From Ideonella paludis (lineage in GTDB: Bacteria > Pseudomonadota > Gammaproteobacteria > Burkholderiales > Burkholderiaceae_C): a DNA stretch of 64,000 nt. The notes beneath the pieces are model-generated. The model was not told the origin of the DNA. It was given only the letters and a program-made list of their open reading frames with translations, and ran no database searches. The position numbers and the translations under genes were made by a program. The stretch spans positions 1-64,000 of the forward strand of contig NZ_JAGQDG010000006.1 of the NCBI RefSeq assembly GCF_018069865.1, read 5' to 3'. Below are positions 60,090-64,000 of the stretch, piece after piece. Numbering within the stretch: the first letter of the stretch is position 1; every line of letters starts with the position of its first letter.

Positions 60090-60566
60090 TCAGCGAGCGA
60101 TGGTGTTTTCGCGCCGGATCTTGGCTTGCAGCTGCAAGATGCCGTAGAGCAAGGCCTCCGCCGTCGGGGGGCAGCCAGGCACATACACGTCCACAGGGAC
60201 GATGCGATCACAGCCACGAACCACAGAGTAGCTGTAGTGGTAGTAGCCACCACCGTTGGCGCACGACCCCATGGACATCACCCAGCGAGGCTCCGCCATC
60301 TGGTCATACACCTTCCGCAGCGCGGGGGCCATCTTGTTGCACAAGGTGCCCGCCACGATCATCAAGTCAGATTGACGAGGGCTGGGGCGAAACAACATGC
60401 CAAAGCGGTCAATGTCATATCGCGCCGCGCCGGCATGGATCATCTCCACCGCGCAGCAGGCCAAACCAAAGGTCATAGGCCACAGAGAGCCCGTCTTTGA
60501 CCAATTGATGAGGGTGTCGACCGAAGTCGTGACAAAACCCTCTTTCAGAACGCCTTCAATACCCAT
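60090..60566 (-). CDS. nuoB: NADH-quinone oxidoreductase subunit B (cluster N2)
   Basis: A 158-residue subunit. [19 protein letters not shown] and [14 protein letters not shown] contribute the cysteines of cluster N2, including the tandem CC. ATG 60566 ([17 protein letters not shown]) is the family start; the longer ORF to 60638 is not conserved in style. Confidence 0.97.
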   Translation of the reverse strand: MGIEGVLKEGFVTTSVDTLINWSKTGSLWPMTFGLACCAVEMIHAGAARYDIDRFGMLFRPSPRQSDLMIVAGTLCNKMAPALRKVYDQMAEPRWVMSMGSCANGGGYYHYSYSVVRGCDRIVPVDVYVPGCPPTAEALLYGILQLQAKIRRENTIAR

Positions 60567-60654
60567 TGCGTATGCCTTCTTTCCTGATGCGCCCAATTCA
60601 GCGCGGGACTCGAAAAGCTGATGCCAGGTGACATCCACTCAGACTTTGGAGCCA

Positions 60655-61014
60655 TCACTCCCAGTCCAGTGCGCCCTTCTTCCACTCGTAGGCAAAGCCC
60701 ACCACCAGAATGGCCAAGAAAACCATCATCGCCCAGAAACCTGACGCCCCGATGTCTTTGAGCGAAACCGCCCAAGGAAACAGGAAAGCAATTTCCAAGT
60801 CGAAGAGGATGAACAGAATGGCGACGAGGTAGTAGCGCACATCGAATTTCATGCGCGCGTCTTCAAAGGCCTCGAAGCCGCATTCGTAGGGGGAGTTTTT
60901 GGCAGCATCAGGGCGATTGGGCCCCATCAAGAAACCCAAGACCTGAGGCACGACGCCGACACCGACACCGACCAAAATGAAGAGGATCACGGGGAGATAG
61001 GCTTGCAGATCCAT
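60655..61014 (-). CDS. nuoA: NADH-quinone oxidoreductase subunit A
   Basis: A 119-residue, three-helix subunit. [20 protein letters not shown] and [20 protein letters not shown] are diagnostic (loop Cys and conserved acidic residues). First gene of the nuo operon; ATG 61014 is the family-typical start ([14 protein letters not shown]). A promoter must lie between it and the tRNA gene. Confidence 0.97.
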   Translation of the reverse strand: MDLQAYLPVILFILVGVGVGVVPQVLGFLMGPNRPDAAKNSPYECGFEAFEDARMKFDVRYYLVAILFILFDLEIAFLFPWAVSLKDIGASGFWAMMVFLAILVVGFAYEWKKGALDWE

Positions 61015-61052
61015 GGTCAGTGTTCCAGCGATGATCAAAACTCATCCGGCCA

Positions 61053-61107
61053 TAAAAAAAGCGCGCCATTCATAGCCCACTGCTGTGAACCACTGACTTA
61101 GCGCGCC
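61053..61107 (-). terminator. possible terminator between tRNA-Leu and nuoA
   Basis: Read on the minus strand, two GCGCGC arms about 35 nt apart are followed by a run of seven T (61060-61054). The stem is short and the loop long. It would end tRNA/secG transcripts before nuoA. Confidence 0.45.
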
Positions 61108-61174
61108 CCCTTCGCATCCCTCATGTCTCAGGGCGCTCAGCAAGATGCCGGATAAAGATCTTGCTGATATTGAC

Positions 61175-61259
61175 TGGTGCCGACGGCGAGACTCGAACTC
61201 GCACAGCTTTCGCCACTACCCCCTCAAGATAGCGTGTCTACCAATTTCACCACGTCGGC
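61175..61259 (-). tRNA. tRNA-Leu (anticodon GAG)
   Basis: An 85-nt cloverleaf. Acceptor arms GCCGACG and CGTCGGC, D-loop AATTGGTAGAC, anticodon stem CTATC/GGTAG with loop TTGAGGG (anticodon GAG), a long variable arm typical of tRNA-Leu, T-loop GTTCGAGTC, and an encoded CCA end. Confidence 0.95.
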
Positions 61260-61400
61260 TAAACAGGCCTTGCGCAAACCCAATGGGCTATGGCTCGGTC
61301 CGTTAAGCTACTCTCGCTTGCTTGAGGATTTGCTTGCTGAGTAGCCTCAAATTCTAGCCTGAAAAATCACCTTTTCCAGGGTTTCTGTGTAGGAATGTCA

Positions 61401-61784
61401 TCAGCGCGCTGCGCTTGCCGCCGAGGCGCCAGACTCCAAGGCCGGAGCGGGTGCTGCCGAAGGGATCTGCGGCACTGCAGACGCTGCTGGAGCGGCAGGG
61501 ATGGCACGCTCCAAAACGCTGCCACTGTCAGCCGGGCTGGTGTTGGCTTTGTTGGACAACAGCGCCAAGCCCAATGTGGAGGCGAAAAAGATGGCGGCGC
61601 ACACGGCTGTGAAGCGCGACAAGAAGTTGGCGCTGCCTGTCGCGCCAAAAAGACTGCCCGAGGCACCGCTGCCGAAGGACGCGCCCATGTCCGCACCCTT
61701 GCCGTGCTGAACCAACACCAAACCAATCATGGCAATGGCGGCCAACATCTGGACCACCACCAAGAGACTTGACCAAACTTGCAT
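61401..61784 (-). CDS. secG: preprotein translocase subunit SecG
   Basis: A 127-residue protein. Two membrane helices (SLLVVVQMLAAIAMIGLVLV; FTAVCAAIFFASTLGLALL) flank the conserved loop QHGKGADMGASFGSGASGSL. The Ala/Pro-rich C-terminal tail is common in betaproteobacteria. Follows tpiA by 30 nt, as often in this group. Confidence 0.95.
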   Translation of the reverse strand: MQVWSSLLVVVQMLAAIAMIGLVLVQHGKGADMGASFGSGASGSLFGATGSANFLSRFTAVCAAIFFASTLGLALLSNKANTSPADSGSVLERAIPAAPAASAVPQIPSAAPAPALESGASAASAAR

Positions 61785-61814
61785 AGCTTAAAACTCCACT
61801 AAATCAGTATTCGC

Positions 61815-62555
61815 TTATTTGGCGGCGCGGCAGATCGCCACAAAGTCAGCCGCCTTCAAAGCCGCTCCGCCAATCAGGCCGCCATCAATGTCTTTTTGCC
61901 CAAACAAGCTGGCTGCGTTATCTGGCTTCACACTGCCGCCGTACAACAGCACCATGGACTCCGCCTTCGGCGTCGCCGCTTGCAATTGAGCCCGCAACAA
62001 GGCGTGCACCGCTTGCGCCTGCTCGGGCGTGGCGGTGCGGCCCGTGCCGATGGCCCAAACAGGCTCATACGCCACGATCATTTCGCCCACACAATGGCCC
62101 AAGGTGTGAATCACGGCGGACAGTTGCCGCTTCACCACCGCATCGGTCTCACCGGCCTCCCGCTGAGCCAGGGTTTCACCCACGCAGACGATGGGCGTGA
62201 CACCCCGCGCGAGCGCTGCCTTGGCTTTGTCGGCCACCAACTGATCGCTCTCCGCGTGATAACCGCGGCGCTCCGAATGGCCGACGATCACATAGCGGCA
62301 GCCAAACTCGGCCAACATGCCCACCGACACTTCGCCGGTGTAGGCCCCTTGCTCGTGCGCGGAACAATCCTGCGCCCCCCAGCGGAGGTCGCTGGTGGCC
62401 AAAGACACAGCCGTGTCCGCCAAATAGGGGTATGGGACGCATACCGCCACATCGCAATCGAAGGGTCGCGCCTGGGTGATGCCTGCCAACAACTCCGCAT
62501 TCGCTGCGCGGCTGCCATGCATCTTCCAGTTCCCGACCACGAGTTTGCGTCGCAT
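61815..62555 (-). CDS. tpiA: triosephosphate isomerase
   Basis: A 246-residue TIM barrel. GNWKMHGS with the substrate Lys, [10 protein letters not shown] with the catalytic His, [12 protein letters not shown] with the catalytic Glu, and [12 protein letters not shown] are all intact. It interconverts dihydroxyacetone phosphate and glyceraldehyde 3-phosphate. ATG 62555 is chosen over 62588. Confidence 0.97.
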   Translation of the reverse strand: MRRKLVVGNWKMHGSRAANAELLAGITQARPFDCDVAVCVPYPYLADTAVSLATSDLRWGAQDCSAHEQGAYTGEVSVGMLAEFGCRYVIVGHSERRGYHAESDQLVADKAKAALARGVTPIVCVGETLAQREAGETDAVVKRQLSAVIHTLGHCVGEMIVAYEPVWAIGTGRTATPEQAQAVHALLRAQLQAATPKAESMVLLYGGSVKPDNAASLFGQKDIDGGLIGGAALKAADFVAICRAAK

Positions 62556-62581
62556 GTTTTCTTCCTCAAATCTCTGTTGTT

Positions 62582-63568
62582 TCACCACTGCAAAACGATC
62601 TTGCCGACGTGCTGGCTGGCTTCCATCAAGGCATGAGCATCGCAGGCCTGCGCCGCCGGAAAAGTCCGCTCAATCACGGGCTTGATGCGCCCGGCCTCGA
62701 TCAGAGGCCACACCTTTTCACGCAGGGCTGCCGCAATGGACGCTTTGAAACTGACGGGCCGAGGCCGCAGCGTTGAGCCCGTGATCGTCAGACGCCGACG
62801 CAGAACTTCACCGGCGTTGAATTCTGAGCGCACGCCACCTTGAACCGCGATGATCACGAGGCGGCCATCGTCGGCCAGGCACGACACTTCGCGCCCGACA
62901 TAGTCGCCCGCCACCATGTCCAGGATCACATCCGCACCGCGGCCGTCGGTCAACCGCATAACCTCTGCCGCAAAATCGGCCGTCCGGTAATTGATGGCAG
63001 CATCGGCCCCCAGCGCCACGCAGGCTTGGCATTTGTCATCCGAGCCTGCTGTCACCAGGACACGAGCGCCCCAGGCCTTGGCCAACTGAATGGCCGTCAC
63101 ACCGATGCCACTGGCGCCACCTTGCACCAACAAGGTTTCACCGGCCTGCAACCCACCTCTGACGAAGACGTTGGACCAGACCGTGAAGAAGGTCTCCGGC
63201 AGCGAGGCCGCCTCAACATCCGACAGGCCTCGGGGCACAGGCAGACATTGCGCAATCGGTGCCACGCACAGTTCAGCATAGCCACCGCCCGCCACCAAGG
63301 CACAAACGCGGTCCCCCACCGCCAAGCCGGCGGCGGCCATGGCCTCGGCATCGCCCGAGACCACGACGCCCGCGATCTCCAGACCCGGCAAGTCAGACGC
63401 ACCGGCGGGTGGCGGATACGCGCCCTTGCGCTGCAGCACATCCGGCCGATTGACACCGGAGGCGCAGACGCGCACCAAGACTTCTCCCGCAGCCGCAACA
63501 GGATCAGGGCGCCGGCATTCCACCAGAACCTCAGGTCCACCCGGCTGAGAGATAGCAATGGCGCGCAT
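62582..63568 (-). CDS. NAD(P)H quinone oxidoreductase, PIG3/zinc-free MDR family
   Basis: A 328-residue medium-chain reductase. [20 protein letters not shown] is the PIG3-type signature; [20 protein letters not shown] (Rossmann) and [20 protein letters not shown] bind NADPH. No zinc ligands are seen. It would reduce quinones or enones. Lies between tpiA and pnp. Confidence 0.9.
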   Translation of the reverse strand: MRAIAISQPGGPEVLVECRRPDPVAAAGEVLVRVCASGVNRPDVLQRKGAYPPPAGASDLPGLEIAGVVVSGDAEAMAAAGLAVGDRVCALVAGGGYAELCVAPIAQCLPVPRGLSDVEAASLPETFFTVWSNVFVRGGLQAGETLLVQGGASGIGVTAIQLAKAWGARVLVTAGSDDKCQACVALGADAAINYRTADFAAEVMRLTDGRGADVILDMVAGDYVGREVSCLADDGRLVIIAVQGGVRSEFNAGEVLRRRLTITGSTLRPRPVSFKASIAAALREKVWPLIEAGRIKPVIERTFPAAQACDAHALMEASQHVGKIVLQW

Positions 63569-63585
63569 CGGCGGTGACTCCTGGT

Positions 63586-64000
63586 TTACTGCTGCTGTTG
63601 CTGTTGCTGCTCGCCTTGGTCGCCAGCGGTGTCAGCATCCCGAGGAGCTTGCTCGGCACGCTCGCGACGAGGACGATCACCACGGTCGCCGCCACGGCCA
63701 CCGCGATCACCGCGGTCGCCATAGTCGCGACGTGGACGCTCGCTGCGGGTCTCTTCTTCCATGCCTTCAGGACGATCCAGCAAGGCTTTCAGAGACAGCT
63801 TGATACGACCCTTCTCGTCGGTCTCCAACACCTTGACCTTGACGATCTGTCCTTCGGTCAGGAAGTCGGTGACCTTCTCAACGCGCTGGTGGGCGATCTG
63901 GCTGATGTGCAGCAGGCCGTCCTTGCCGGGCAGGATGTTGACCAAGGCACCGAAGTCCAAAATCTTGGTGACCGGGCCTTCATAGACCTTGCCGATTTCC
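63586..64000 (-). CDS. pnp: polyribonucleotide nucleotidyltransferase, C-terminal part (partial)
   Basis: The frame enters from the right edge ([20 protein letters not shown]) and contains the S1 domain ([40 protein letters not shown]). A long Arg/Gly/Asp-rich tail follows ([20 protein letters not shown]) and the protein ends in seven Gln. The KH and catalytic domains lie outside the window. PNPase degrades RNA 3'-5'. Confidence 0.9.
   Translation of the reverse strand, partial: EIGKVYEGPVTKILDFGALVNILPGKDGLLHISQIAHQRVEKVTDFLTEGQIVKVKVLETDEKGRIKLSLKALLDRPEGMEEETRSERPRRDYGDRGDRGGRGGDRGDRPRRERAEQAPRDADTAGDQGEQQQQQQQ

Noticed and set aside
61084-61098. TGTGAACCACTG near tRNA-Leu as a fifth copy of the phage palindrome
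   Set aside because: Only one half-site is present, and it lies in host DNA.
1-64000. CRISPR arrays, rRNA genes, riboswitches or IS elements
   Set aside because: No regularly spaced repeats, rRNA segments, known riboswitch cores or IS-type transposase genes with flanking inverted repeats were seen. The only transposase is the Mu-like one.

Overview
The window joins a large part of a Mu/BcepMu-type transposable prophage (about 1-35,300) to ordinary chromosome of a GC-rich betaproteobacterium (about 35,400-64,000). The host is most likely a member of Burkholderiales, probably near Comamonadaceae. This rests on a 14-gene nuo operon followed by DUF2818, NUDIX and DUF1178 genes, a short-chain-type threonine dehydrogenase beside kbl, and tRNA-Leu(GAG) between secG and nuoA. 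Family names come from recognising motifs and gene order; no database search was run.

Prophage layout. (i) 1-14,103, minus strand: virion genes from the head protease/scaffold (gpI-like) through capsid, a repeat-rich virion protein, an SGNH-like protein, gp36, gpG, gp37, sheath and tail tube to the tail chaperone and tape measure, which runs off the left edge. (ii) 14,299-22,157, minus strand: early operon with a BcepMu gp16-like DNA-binding protein, MuA-like transposase, MuB-like ATPase, DUF3164, GemA and a Mor/C-type activator. (iii) 22,158-22,367: genetic switch, followed by a LexA-like repressor on the plus strand. (iv) 23,887-27,816, minus strand: an accessory operon encoding a winged-helix protein, ASCH protein, DUF5131 three-Cys protein, Com-like zinc protein, small basic protein, ABC-ATPase/GNAT fusion and formyltransferase. 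(v) 27,988-35,202, plus strand: holin, lytic transglycosylase, nested Rz/Rz1 spanins, DUF2730-like, terminase, portal, DUF4406 and Mu F-like head protein.

Three things stand out. First, the accessory operon resembles an expanded com-mom region: a clear Com-like protein is followed by an ABC-GNAT fusion instead of plain Mom, with further candidate enzymes. I read it as a candidate DNA-hypermodification system. Second, four intergenic copies of TGTGAA-N4-TTCACA sit exactly where Mu-like late promoters would be expected (lysis/accessory operon, protease, two tail units), and a Mor/C-like activator closes the early operon. Third, the virion gene order is split: F ends at the host boundary at 35,202, while I and everything after it lie on the opposite strand beyond the early region. 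This implies an inversion, a permuted phage type or an assembly error.

Host layout. A perfect sigma-54 promoter precedes a small secreted protein, next to a sensor kinase and NtrC-type regulator. Then come tdh-kbl with a divergent XRE-cupin regulator and a perfect 18-bp palindrome, a YihY-type membrane protein, DUF2069, an FAD oxidoreductase, DUF1178, NUDIX and DUF2818. The complex I operon nuoA-N follows (minus strand), then tRNA-Leu, secG, tpiA, a quinone oxidoreductase and the 3' end of pnp.
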